Below are positions 23,649-33,730 of a DNA stretch of 33,730 bases, one piece after another. Each line of letters starts with the position of its first letter. Positions within the stretch are counted from its first letter, which is position 1. Source of the DNA: Sphaeroforma sirkka (Eukaryota; Opisthokonta; Ichthyosporea; Ichthyophonida); assembly GCA_001586965.3 (NCBI GenBank), contig LUCW03000504.1, positions 17,501-51,230 of the forward strand. Direction: 5' to 3'. A program made the translations under genes and the position numbers. The notes beneath the pieces are model-generated. The model ran no database searches, was not told the origin of the DNA, and worked only from the letters and a program-made list of their open reading frames with translations.

Positions 23649-24560
23649 CAACAAGCATACACAAACAGAAAACCAAACAAAAAGGAAAGCGCGCTACATC
23701 GACAAGCGGCTCGCGAACTCCGATTTGAACTCATCTATCCAGGCGAGGAAGAGCGGTACCGACTCGACACGCCACTCGAACATCACAGCTTTAACAGTCT
23801 CTTATTCAGAGTACCAACGATAGTCGCACTGTACGTCACGAACAGGTATATGTTCACGCTAGAAAAGACCCCGGCAGGTCTCACATGCATTGGCTGCAGC
23901 AAAACACCTTTCACCACATCACACTTCAAGTGTCCCCTCGTGCTCCCCTACATGTCCAAACTCATCTCACCACAGAAAGAGATTGTAGTTGATAGCAACT
24001 TACTTGACGCCCTTAGCACCCGTAAGCGCTACACAGACATGCTCACACTACACGACCAGTTGATGTACTTGCAAAAAGGACCCATACCACCCCAAATACT
24101 GATAAACTGTGTATTCTCAGTGCCACGGTTCATGACCACAATCGTACACACTCTCCTCGTAGACTCTGAACACCCACAGAACGATTACACATGGCCTTCG
24201 TTAGAACGCAGACGTCGCTTCGAACAAGCCCACAGAACACTGTGGCTAGATAACCCGCAAATGAATTTCAACACACTACATCCAGAGGCTAGCGCCTATA
24301 TAGCGGCGCCCCAGCACTGGACACGCAAACTCCCAAACCACCACATACACTCCCTGTTTGACATTGACCAGGACTTAGACAATGACATCCCAATAGACAT
24401 TACACTATCCTACATATGTAGTAGCGTGACTCCGCCTGACTTGATCAGACGCTGGCGAATATGCCTGCGACAAATATGCATTGACCTGAAGTTGAATAGC
24501 ACATATATCAACGAACACAGCGCGATGAAACGCCCCCCGCCCCGCCCACACCCTCCCTGA
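23649..24560 (+). CDS. Unassigned ORF with a CCHC zinc-knuckle-like motif, possibly a mobile-element fragment
   Basis: One plus-strand frame is open from before 23649 to the stop at 24560. The first ATG is at 23850, giving 236 aa; protein-like sequence (ELRFELIYPGEEERYRLD) extends about 65 codons further upstream. Near the ATG is CIGC, eight residues, then H-x2-C, a zinc-binding spacing that recalls the C-terminal CCHC motif of LINE reverse transcriptases. The rest is helical and ends in a Pro/Arg-rich tail (MKRPPPRPHPP). Base use is C-rich on the plus strand, unlike the AT-rich surroundings. There is no clear start, and the sequence is flanked by retroelements. A 3' fragment of a non-LTR element or a host exon are both possible. 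I do not know the function. Confidence 0.45.
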   Translation, partial: QQAYTNRKPNKKESALHRQAARELRFELIYPGEEERYRLDTPLEHHSFNSLLFRVPTIVALYVTNRYMFTLEKTPAGLTCIGCSKTPFTTSHFKCPLVLPYMSKLISPQKEIVVDSNLLDALSTRKRYTDMLTLHDQLMYLQKGPIPPQILINCVFSVPRFMTTIVHTLLVDSEHPQNDYTWPSLERRRRFEQAHRTLWLDNPQMNFNTLHPEASAYIAAPQHWTRKLPNHHIHSLFDIDQDLDNDIPIDITLSYICSSVTPPDLIRRWRICLRQICIDLKLNSTYINEHSAMKRPPPRPHPP

Positions 24561-24564
24561 ATGC

Positions 24565-24871
24565 CTACCGGCAGGCACAGTCGCACATCGCGACCCGGTG
24601 ATGCGGTAGTGAGTATGATACACTGGTGAGCCACTGTATCATACCTCATATTCAATGAAACGATATGCATATCTGTCACAGCTTACTCACAGACTCTGTG
24701 TCAATCCAGTTACGGTTGTCAAACGCCCACACCACTAACAAAACTACAGCCAAAGAAAACAACTCAACAAGTACAACAACCACAGACCGCAAAAGACTCA
24801 GCCCCTAGACAGTCCAGTTCGCCCTCCCCTGAAAATCAGGGTCACGGGGAACTGCCAACACCTGCCGGTAG
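24565..24871. repeat. 11-bp inverted repeat enclosing non-coding sequence
   Basis: CTACCGGCAGG at 24565-24575 returns as CCTGCCGGTAG at 24861-24871, bracketing about 300 bp just after the stop at 24560. It may mark the end structure of the same element. There is no coding sequence that I can support inside. Confidence 0.5.
24613..24644. repeat. Hairpin, 14-bp stem and 4-nt loop
   Basis: GTATGATACACTGG, TGAG, then CCACTGTATCATAC: arms of 14 bp with one mismatch. It lies 53 bp downstream of the stop codon at 24560. It could be a 3'-end recognition structure of a non-LTR element or chance; the role is inferred from position only. Confidence 0.6.
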
Positions 24872-24923
24872 CCACAAGTCCACCCCGGACATCAGGCATT
24901 GTATATAGCAATAGCGTGTAAAC

Positions 24924-24949
24924 AAATAAAGGTACCTAAACCCTAAACC
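24924..24949 (+). other. AATAAA followed by telomere-like CCTAAACCCTAAACC
   Basis: AATAAA is at about 24924-24929. It is followed within 10 bp by two units of the CCCTAAA telomere type (24935-24949) and then AT-rich DNA. It may be the poly(A) signal and 3' end of the transcript through 24560, or a tiny interstitial telomere relic. Two units are too few for certainty. From 24950 to 25187 I see nothing. Confidence 0.35.
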
Positions 24950-25187
24950 TTAAAAAATAGCACATTAGCTTACCAAGGGCTAAAGCTAAACTTAAAATAC
25001 TTTGTGCACATTTACTTTGAAATTGTACTTTTTTTTATGTTAACTTATTTACATCGATAGCCATCCTGGTTTATTTGGCTTTTACAGAGTCACAACACAA
25101 ACGAAACAGCTTGTAGTAATCTCGGCCGCCGGACACACAGTCTACGCGTCATCATTATTTCCCGACCACATCAGTGATAAGTAGATC

Positions 25188-25690
25188 TCAGAGGACTGTA
25201 AAAAGCAACTGTTTGGGCTGAGAAATACACCCAAATTCGTTCGAAATAAATACCCACGAGGCACGAAAACTAAGTAAAACAGGCATCGCGATATTATTCA
25301 TCGCGCTTATCATACACAGCATCACTAGCAAGAACGCGGCGAAATAATTGAAGAAGGCTGTCGTACCTGTTTGCATGCTTTCCGTTATATATGTTCTAAG
25401 AGTACTCAGTAGCTCACCTATTTCCTTCTCGCATAGTGATTCACCTTTTGCTCGTAAACAAGCCGTGTAGTCACACCCCTTGAGTAGTACAAACATGAGA
25501 AATAAAGCGTCGTCCACTTTGTCTTCACCCGTGCTAGTAACTAATTTAGATTTATATTCTCTCCGATGTTCCTTCCTGAACATGCAGACATCGAATCTGG
25601 TTGCTTTTTTACTCGATGCTCTATCACACATCGACATCAAGATTAATAATGGCAACGCAACCGTCACCGTGGTGTTGTCGACACATATAT
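25188..25690 (-). CDS. Orphan ORF with hydrophobic segments, cut by element 2a
   Basis: The minus-strand frame runs from the end of element 2a (25690) to a stop at 25188, about 167 codons. It opens with a hydrophobic run (VTVALPLLILMSM) that resembles a signal-peptide core. Then comes a charged region with several Cys (CDRASSKK, FRKEHRREYK, LKGCDYTACLRAKGE) and a strong transmembrane stretch (NYFAAFLLVMLCMISAM). The tail is short. The frame continues about 30 nt into the retroelement terminus, so the true start is lost or lies in another exon. No family recognised. The signal-peptide, Cys-rich and membrane pattern suggests a surface protein, but a chance ORF cannot be excluded. Confidence 0.35.
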
Positions 25691-26284
25691 GTAAACTTCG
25701 ATGGAAATTACTAGGTTTCAAACTATATTAAACTAAAATACAATTTAGTCAGTTAGGATTTAGCAGTGGTAGCTTGTGTAAGAATGATCGGGACTGCCTC
25801 TTGTTAAGAGCCTAAATAGCCTCGATCACACAGGGCGTACCTCTAGCTGTTCTTTATTGAATAATTTTCACTAGAAGTACTAAGTGTTCATGACCACTTG
25901 CCTAATTTGTAAATAGACATAATAACGTAAGTCACGTTAATACATTAGCTGATATAAATAAAGTTCCATCTGAAGAAAAGTTAAAAAAAGAAAAAGACTT
26001 ATTGGATTTTGGAGATTGGCGGGAGGACCAAAATCTATAAGTAGTAGTTCGGAGATTATAAAATTTAGTTTATAATATCCTACATCTACTAATGTCTCAA
26101 ATAGGTCCAAGTAGATGAGTCATACCAAATACTCAGGCTATTGGAGCCATCAAAGTGAATTTAGAACACTTTGGAAATATTGGAAAAAGAGCTTGTACTA
26201 AATTATTTAAAATACAAATAAAAACCAATGTATTATCTCAATTGATCTTGATATTTTAGACTGACCGGAGGCCGTATTTCTACA
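25690..26284 (-). repeat. 3' LTR of element 2a
   Basis: On the minus strand the segment starts TGTAGAAATACGG, just after a purine run CTGGGGGC, and ends GTTTACA, so it has TG...CA termini. It is nearly identical to 30967-31560. It is non-coding and about 595 bp. The boundaries are inferred from the purine run and the sharp end of similarity at 25690. The 5' LTR of this copy is outside the window. Confidence 0.6.
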
Positions 26285-28159
26285 TAGCCCCCAGTAGCTT
26301 TTAGAACTACGAACGTACGTTAAGATACGATCTAGTTGGTAAAGCGAAAACCAAAGTAAAAACGGTTTCGGTCATGGCTTATCGAGTAAGTATGTGCCTA
26401 TATGTACGAGTTCAAGACTCATGTTGTACTCTATGTCGTTTAGTATTTGGTCCAGTAACCATTTCCGATGTAGGCGCCTTACGTTTATTATTTGGTAAGG
26501 TAATAGCCAAAGGCTGTTCTTCATTAGTAGGTAAGTTTGAACAATTTTCTGCACTGTTGGTAAGCAGATCAGAAAGTTTAATCACGTAGGAAGTAGGTGG
26601 CAAATAGGGAATTTCAGCTCCGTCAGGGTTTGTAGTCACCTGAGGAAACCCTTTTCGTTTATCTCGTGTGTTCTTATGTAAACGCTTATTCCATTTCTTA
26701 TTAAAGATACGAAGAAAGTCGCGAGATTCACGAAATGCATTGGAGGTTAGCCAAGCTACTGTCCCATCCATGAAACGGGTCTTGTAGTAAGTGTAACCGT
26801 CTTCGGATGTTTTGTCAATTATATCTTTGACTTGTGACTCCATAACTGGTACATCAGAATCAAATGAGCGAGCGAGTGAGAGTTTTGTAAACAGGGGTAA
26901 ACAACGTTCTGCATATGCTCGATCTTTTGTAGCCACGGGGTAGCGTGTTTCTCGGGCGCAGTTTTATCAAACGTTGCTTGTAATTCACTATAGCGGCCAA
27001 AGAAATAGTGAAACGGGGGTGTTCCAGTTTGAGGATTCATGCAGTTATTCATTTGAGTCTGAACCCATTTCAAATGATAAGGCCACATATCCTCAACGTC
27101 GTCTAGTGCGGTACGCAAGAGTTTCTTAAGTTCTCTATGACGTGTCTCATTTGCACCCTGCGTTTGAGGTTTGTAAGGAACACCACGCCTATGGGTCATG
27201 CCTGATACGAGTATAGGTGCCTCCATTACGTCGGTACAAAACTCACTACCGTTATCAGAAAATAGTACTCGGGGGAAACCGAAGTCATTGAAGACGTGAT
27301 AGCATAATTCTGCCACTGTTTGTGGACGTTTGTTCGGTATTGCATAAAGCAAGTTATAGCCCGAAGCCACACATAAGAAAAGACAGATATATACATCGCC
27401 AGTATGCTTGGATCGCGGGAGTTTAACCAAATCGACTATGACTCGGCGCATCGGTTGGTCTTCTGTCACACTTTTAGGGGTGCCCAACCGTATCGCTTGA
27501 TCTGGTTCTTTTCACAATCAGTACAGCGTCGGTATACTTCACGTATGGTTTCTTTCAGCGCCGGGTGATCAAGCCCTGCACGAATAGCCATTTTATAAGT
27601 ATGCTCATATGCTCGATGAGTTAAATTATGTATAATTTTAACTCTACTTTCGAGCTCCTCTAAGTCAGTCAGATTCTGCGTAACGCTGGCTGGATGAACC
27701 ATAGTCCTGTTGGAAAGGGCAACCTCAGTATCAGGAGGGGTAGACTCCTGAGATACATAATTGACAACATTGGATTGTTGAAGTATCTTCTTCAGTTGTT
27801 TCGCAACTCCTGGCTCTTCTTTAAGCAGCGCTTTAAGTAGTTGAGTGCGAGCTTCAGGTTCTCTTAGAGTTTTGAGTCTTTGATCCATGGCCTTAGCTAG
27901 TTCCATGTTTTTTACGATCTAATGCCGTTTCAATCGGCATTACCTCGACTGCAATCTTGTTGGGTGCATGTGTTGTACGAGTCTTGAGCTTTTGTTCAAA
28001 CTCTTTAGACTCCTCTAGTTTAGCTAAGAATTCGGTTGAGGGTTTCCACTTAGTGGTACCTGCAGGACCGATGCGACAAACAATGGTGTGTTTCCAAGGC
28101 ATCTTCTTAATAGAATAGGATCCCTGATACAAGAACGTGTCGGTTTCACGGTCGACATA

Positions 28160-28423
28160 AATAGGTTCGTCTTGAATCATATTAATTAAATCACGTATCC
28201 ATGGGTCGGAGTTACGTAAGGGACAACACAGCGTAATGGTAGATTTAGTAATATTAACATAATTTAACAACTGTGCGATAAGTTGACAAGGTGGGTTAGC
28301 CCACGCATTATACTTTGATAAGTCAAGCTGAAATGCATCACCTTTAGGATGAGTCAACGACCTATATTCAGAAACCTGTTTGTTATGTTCTGCGGCGAAC
28401 ATATCAACAGTAAATGGACCCCA
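28160..28423 (-). mobile_element. Part of element 2a: adenine-methyltransferase-like region
   Basis: Between RNase H and integrase, the same place as in element 1. Motifs in order are WGPFTVDMFAAE, NAWANPPCQL, CCPLRNSDPWI. The VDxFA, W-x-NPP, P and PW pattern is shared with element 1 and recalls the DIRS methyltransferase-like domain. The two families are otherwise well diverged, so the region is likely an old, retained component. Confidence 0.6.
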
Positions 28424-30966
28424 TCGTGATTGAGCGAGGTTAAACCATTTCTTATTTAGCATCCAATCGGTTGCTAATAACTCCTTGACTGTTTTCTGGT
28501 AGTCGGGCACAAGTCGAGAGAGCATGCCAGGAAGATGGTTATGTATTCCTGGTATGTGTGTTATATTAAAAGCGAACTTGGCAATAATGTCATGCCAGCG
28601 GCTCACCAACTGTGAATCAGGGTTCATATCTTTTAAGTATGTTAAAGACTTTTGATCACAGGCGACAGTAAAGTAACTTCCATAAAGGTAGTCTTTAAAC
28701 TGTCTTAGCGCAGTAACTATAGCAAGGAGCTCTTGTTTAACGGTAGGGTAATTCCGTTGACTTTTATTATAACTCTTGCTAAAGAATTGTATGTAGCGCG
28801 GTTTACCATTTATCGTTTGGTAAAGCACTCCACCTACCGCTCGATCTGAAGCGTCGGTTGCTACTTGGAATGGGACACCATCCACAGGGTACTGCATGAT
28901 GGGTGCGTCCATTACTTTACTTTTGACTAGTTTAAATGCATCATCACATTCTTTAGTCCAAAGCTTTCCCAAAGGTCCTTTGTGCAGCCGTAGGTGACTG
29001 AAAGGCTTTAAGTAATGAGAAAGATGTGGTACCGAATCCGAGAATAAGTTAACAAACCCACACAGAGAGTTCACATCTCTTCCAGTAATTGGTGTTGATA
29101 AATCCAACAGAAACTGTTTCTTGCCAGGATCAATTTCTACCCCTGCTGCAGATACTTTGTAGCCAAGTAAGTGTATAGTATCTTTAGCAAAAGAACACTT
29201 GTCTTCGTTAATCTTAAGTTTAGCATGATTAAGTCGCTTTAAGACTTCTTTAACGAGTTTAGCATGTTCATGTGCTGTCTTTGTAAAGATAACTATATCA
29301 TCTAAATAGACTGATACGTTATACGACAGGTCCGCAAATAGTTCCATCATAACTTGTTGGAAGAAAGAAGGTAACATGTGTAAGCCTTCAGGTGCACCTT
29401 TAAACTGGTACTTCTTACCTTGCCAAGTAAAGGAAAAGTATTTCCTATGAGGCTCATATATCTGTAGTTGATGGAATGCAGCTTTTAAGTCTATCTTGGA
29501 AAAGATAGTCGCACCTCCATTTTGCGTAGTATCTCGCTTATCTTAGGTAAGGGAAAACTATGTTGCGGGATTAGTTTGTTGATTGGCGACAGGTCTAGTA
29601 CTACTCTTGTTTTACTAAACGTTCCATCAGATTTATATTGATCGACCGCTAAGAGAGCTAAGTTAACTGGGGTTGCATCATAATTGATTTCAATTAGACC
29701 CTGTTTTAACCAATCTTCGATTTGGGTTTTGACAACGTCTTTGTGTCTCCAACTCACGTAGTTATGTGAAGGAGAGAACTTAAAACATACACCAGTCAGT
29801 TATTGCAATCTTCCTGTTTTGTATAATTAAGTCCATAATTATATTGGTAAAGTGCGGAATCATATCCTTTGCTTCACCTTCCGGAGGTTTAGGTATCTTT
29901 AACATATTATCATCTGACTGATCTTTATTCGGGTCTAGCCCATTAGGCAGACCAGTGAGTGTTATACCTAAACTGAGAAGATCAGTCATACCTATAATTA
30001 AATCGTATTTCTGAGACATGTCAGTAACGATTAGGTGAGTCTTCACTTCTCTTCTATCTGACAGCATTATGTGTGCATAGTCAATGGCTTGTTTGCAAGT
30101 AGTAACTTTGCCATTTCCCAAGATTAAATCAGTTGTTTCGTTATGGACAGCCATATCTGTAGCGTAGGCTACTCGGCGTGAGATAGCAGAGACTTCAGCC
30201 CCTGGATCAAATAGTGCCATAACTTTTTCTCCATTTACGAAAACTGTTTGAAAGATACGTTCATCTCCTTTGGTATAGATTTTATTGAATATTTTCTCAT
30301 AATCTTGCTCTAGTGCGCACATATGGTACTGTCAGTGATTAACTTGGACGTCCGGTAAGTCCTTGCAATCCTCTTTGTGCCAACCGTTAGTACCCTTGCA
30401 AGTAGCACACTCTTTCATATAGTGTCCAAAATCTGGCTTGCCTGGTGCACACTTAACAGGGTCGTGTCTACCATTCCACTTGCCATTACGTTTTGTGAGG
30501 TTGTAACCACACTTCTTGCAAGGCGCTCTCACCTTCTTTTCACCTTTCGGTTTGGTAGAAGTAGAGCCAGTACCCCCTCCAGTAGTAGTGCGAGGTTTCT
30601 TAGTACTACGCGTAGTATTAGTCTCTACTGCGTTACGCTTAGTGGGCTGGGTGTAGCTCGTGGTACTAAGTACTCTAGTAGAGGAATTGGTATGCTTGTG
30701 TACTATCTTCTCAAAGACAGACCAAGGCATAGATCGCAAATCACCATAGGCGATGATGTCATCATTGACTTTCTTAAAGAGGTTAGCTCCCAGAGTCTCC
30801 ATCATCTGACAAATTAATAAATATTCGCCAGTATAGGTACGACCACCCATCCGAGTATTCATATGTGTCATATGAGCTAGAGCACCTCGAATAGTGGTAT
30901 CGTTCGCAAAGAACTTGCGAGACTCTAGAAGTTCACGGTCACGTGTATCTTCAAAAAAGGTGTTAA

Positions 30967-31560
30967 TGTAAACTTCGATGGAAATTACTAGGTTTCAAAC
31001 TATATTAAACTAAAATACAATTTAGTCAGTTAGGATTTAGCAGTGGTAGCTTGTGTAAGAATGATCGGGACTGCCTCTTGTTAAGAGCCTAAATATCCTC
31101 GATCACACAGGGCGTACCTCTAGCTGTTCTTTATTGAATAATTTTCACTAGAAGTACTAAATGTTCATGACCACTTGCCTAATTTGTAAATAGACATAAT
31201 AACGTAAGTCACGTTAATACATTAGCTGATATAAATAAAGTTCCATCTGAAGAAAAGTTAAAAAAAGAAAAAGACTTATTGGATTTTGGAGATTGGCGGG
31301 AGGACCAAAATCAATAAGTAGTAGTTCGGAGATTATAAAATTTAGTTTATAATATCCTACATCTACTAATGTCTCAAATAGGTCCAAGTAGATGAGTCAT
31401 ACCAAATACTCAGGCTATTGGAGCCATCAAAGTGAATTTAGAACACTTTGGAAATATTGGAAAAAGAGCTTGTACTAATTATTTAAAATACAAATAAAAA
31501 CCAATGTATTATCTCAATTGATCTTGATATTTTAGACTGACCGGAGGCCGTATTTCTACA
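30967..31560 (-). repeat. 3' LTR of element 2b
   Basis: Nearly identical to 25690-26284, with the same TG...CA ends and the same adjacent purine run. Its outer end abuts the gag region of element 2a directly. Confidence 0.6.
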
Positions 31561-33730
31561 TAGCCCCCAGTAGCTTTTAGAACTACGAACGTACGTTAAG
31601 ATACGATCTAGTTGGTAAAGCGAAAACCAAAGTAAAAACGGTTTCGGTCATGACTTATCGAGTAAGTATGTGCCTATATGTACGAGTTCAAGACTCATGT
31701 TGTACTCTATGTCGTTTAGTATTTGGTCCAGTAACCATTTCCGATGTAGGCGCCTTACGTTTATTATTTGGTAAGGTAATAGCCAAAGGCTGTTCTTCAT
31801 TAGTAAGTAAGTTTGAACACTTTTCTGCACTGTTGGTAAGCAGATCAGAAAGTTTAGTCACGTAGGAAGTAGGTGGCAAATAGGGAATTTCAGATCCGTC
31901 AGGGTTTGTAGTCACCTGAGGAAACCCTTTTCGTTTATCTCGTGTGTTCTTATGTAAACGCTTATTCCATTTCTTATTAAAGATACGAAGAAAGTCGCGA
32001 GATTCACGAAATGCATCGGAGGTTAGCCAAGCTACTGTCCCATCCATGAAACGGGTCTTGTAGTAAGTGTAACCGTCTTCGGATGTTTTGTCAATTATAT
32101 CTTTGACTTGTGACTCCATAACTGGTACATCAGAATCAAATGAGCGAGCGAATGAGAGTTCGGAGGTAGGGATACGGTGAGTGCCTAGATTGGTTGCGCT
32201 AGTACCATCAATGTTATTCACTTCGTAAGTATCACTCTTCTCATCATGGTAGGAAATAACAAAAGGTCCTATCGTCTTAGAAGAGAGTTCGGTAACGTTG
32301 GCGTTTCGATTTATAATGTTAACGTAATCGCCGACTTTGAACTGAACAATGTTCTTGCTTAGTGTTATTCCATCGGTCATACGCTTTAAGTAGGACGCGA
32401 TTCTTGTGCTCGAGTAAACAGGGGTAAACAACGTTCTGCATATGCTCGATCTTTTGAAGCCACGGGGTAGCGTGTTTCTCGGGCGCAGTTTTATCAAACG
32501 TTGCTTGTAATTCACTATAGCGGCCAAAGAAATAGTGAAACGGAGTGTTCCAGTTTGAGGATTCATGCAGTTATTCATTTGAGTCTGAACCCATTTCAAA
32601 TGATAAGGCCACATATCCTCAACGTCGTCTAGTGCGGTACGCAAGAGTTTCTTAAGTTCTCTATGACGTGTCTCATTTGCACCCTGCGTTTGAGGTTTGT
32701 AAGGAACACCACGCCTATGGGTCATGCCTGATACGAGTATAAGTGCCTCCATTACGTCGGTACAAAACTCACTACCGTTATCAGAACATAGTACTCGGGG
32801 AAACCGAAGTCATTAAAGACGTGATAGCATAATTCTGCCACTGTTTGTGGACGTTTGTTCGGTATTGCATAAAGCAAGTTATAGCCCGAAGCCACACATA
32901 AGAAATGACAGATATATACATCGCCAGTATGCTTGGATCGCGGAGTTTAACCAAATCGACTATGACTCGGCGCATCGGTTGGTCTTCTGTCACACTTTTA
33001 GGGGTGCCCAACCGTATCGCTTGATCTGGTTCTTTTCACAATCAGTACAGCGTCGGTATACTTCACGTATGGTTTCTTTCAGCGCCGGGTGATCAAGCCC
33101 TGCACGAATAGCCATTTTATAAGTATGCTCATATGCTCGATGAGTTAAATTATGTATAATTTTAACTCTACTTTCGAGCTCCTCTAAGTCAGTCAGATTC
33201 TGCGTAACGCTGGCTGGATGAACCATAGTCCTGTTGGAAAGGGCAACCTCAGTATCAGGAGGGTAGAGTCCTGAGATACATAATTGACAACATTGGATTG
33301 TTGAAGTATCTTCTTCAGTTGTTTCGCAACTCCTGGCTCTTCTTTAAGCAGCGCTTTAAGTAGTTGAGTGCGAGCTTCAGGTTCTCTTAGAGTTTTGAGT
33401 CTTTGATCCATGGCCTTAGCTAGTTCCATGTTTTTTACGATCTAATGCCGTTTCAATCGGCATTACCTCGACTACAATCTTGTTGGGTGCATGTGTTGTA
33501 CGAGTCTTGAGCTTTTGTTCAAACTCTTTGGAACTCCTCTAGTTTAGCTAAGAATTCGGTTGAGGTTTCCACTTAGTGGTACCTGCAGGACCGATGCGAC
33601 AAACAATGGTGTGTTTCCAAGGCGTCGAAATGCATCACCTTTAGGATGAGTCAACGACCTATATTCAGAAACCTGTTTGTTTATGTTCTGCGGCGAACAT
33701 ATCAACGGTAAATGGACCCATCGTGATTGA
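30967..33730 (-). mobile_element. Element 2b: second copy of the same family, running off the right edge
   Basis: A fossil on the minus strand, matching 25690 to about 28450 of element 2a at roughly 98-99% by eye apart from larger length differences. Parts seen: 3' LTR (30967-31560), integrase C-terminal tail (about 32150-31688), integrase core (about 33000-32600), integrase zinc region (about 33220-33030) and the start of the methyltransferase-like region at the window edge. It is broken, with several breaks visible in this part. It starts abruptly inside the gag region of element 2a, as expected if it inserted there. Confidence 0.85.

Larger units (their letters stand above)
25690..30966 (-). 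mobile_element. Element 2a: Ty3/gypsy-type LTR retrotransposon, 5' end outside the window
   Basis: A fossil on the minus strand. Parts from 5' to 3': gag C-terminal part (30966-30332), with Cys/His clusters CKKCGYN and CATCKG; aspartic protease (about 30322-29780, ALFDPGAEVSAISRR); reverse transcriptase (about 29757-29080, YLDD); and RNase H (about 28870-28630, TDASDRAVGGVLY). Then a methyltransferase-like region (about 28423-28160), the integrase zinc region (about 27720-27510, ending CTDC) and the integrase core (about 27450-27130, DNGSEF). The C-terminal tail (about 26870-26412) is loosely chromodomain-like (YYKTRFMDGTVAWL). The 3' LTR is at 25690-26284. It is broken, with a handful of breaks. 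Near-identity to the right-hand copy points to recent activity of the family. The gag frame runs open to 30966, where another copy begins. Confidence 0.9.

Noticed and set aside
23700-23790. tRNA gene on the minus strand, because of a T-loop-like GTTCAAATC
   Set aside because: No matching acceptor or anticodon arms. The segment also reads as open coding sequence upstream of the 24560 ORF.
30377-30817. Plus-strand ORF of 146 codons
   Set aside because: Antisense shadow of the gag part of element 2a.
25690-33730. DIRS-type element, because of the methyltransferase-like block
   Set aside because: A DDE integrase with a zinc region and direct LTRs is present and no tyrosine recombinase was seen, so Ty3/gypsy is the better call.

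Overview
This is nuclear DNA from an intron-rich eukaryote. Genes are split by short GT-AG introns (one GC-AG), the spacers hold (AT)n microsatellites and minisatellites, and the right half is Ty3/gypsy-type LTR retrotransposon sequence. I cannot name the species. A unicellular relative of animals (for example an ichthyosporean) would fit the gene style, but that is a guess.

Left half (about 785-17843). The core is a head-to-head pair of ubiquitin-pathway genes whose exons I traced by hand. On the minus strand (7156 to 4180, six exons, 170 aa) is a complete, catalytically normal-looking E2 ubiquitin-conjugating enzyme of the UBE2D/UBE2E type. On the plus strand (8085 to 15146, thirteen exons, 459 aa) is a multidomain protein with a CUE/UBA-like segment, a SANT/Myb-like domain and a C-terminal U-box-like domain, so a candidate nuclear E3 ligase. 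Their first exons are 928 bp apart and could share a promoter. All exon joins keep phase.

Around this pair is a broken tandem duplication. About 5 kb is present twice in direct orientation (about 785-5875 and 12958-17843, offset about 12 kb). The left copy holds the 3' half of a second E3-like gene, without its CUE and SANT exons, next to the intact E2. The right copy holds the 3' half of a second E2, with stop and frameshift damage, next to the intact E3-like gene. Each copy has thus kept one good gene. Both copies also carry an older decayed duplicate of the last U-box exon. The far left edge (1-533) is a 184-bp tandem repeat.

Right half (about 17850-33730). An inverted-repeat cluster lies just past the duplication edge, followed by unassigned AT-rich DNA and a run of about 200 bp of pure AT. 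Then come a decayed chromodomain-bearing Ty3/gypsy element on the minus strand (about 19560-23175); an unassigned ORF with a CCHC zinc-knuckle-like motif (up to 24560), followed by a hairpin and a telomere-like sequence; an orphan membrane-protein ORF (25188-25690); and two near-identical copies of a second Ty3/gypsy family on the minus strand (25690-30966, and 30967 to the window edge). The right copy appears to be inserted in the gag region of the left one. Both Ty3/gypsy families carry, between RNase H and integrase, a region resembling the adenine-methyltransferase-like domain known from DIRS elements.
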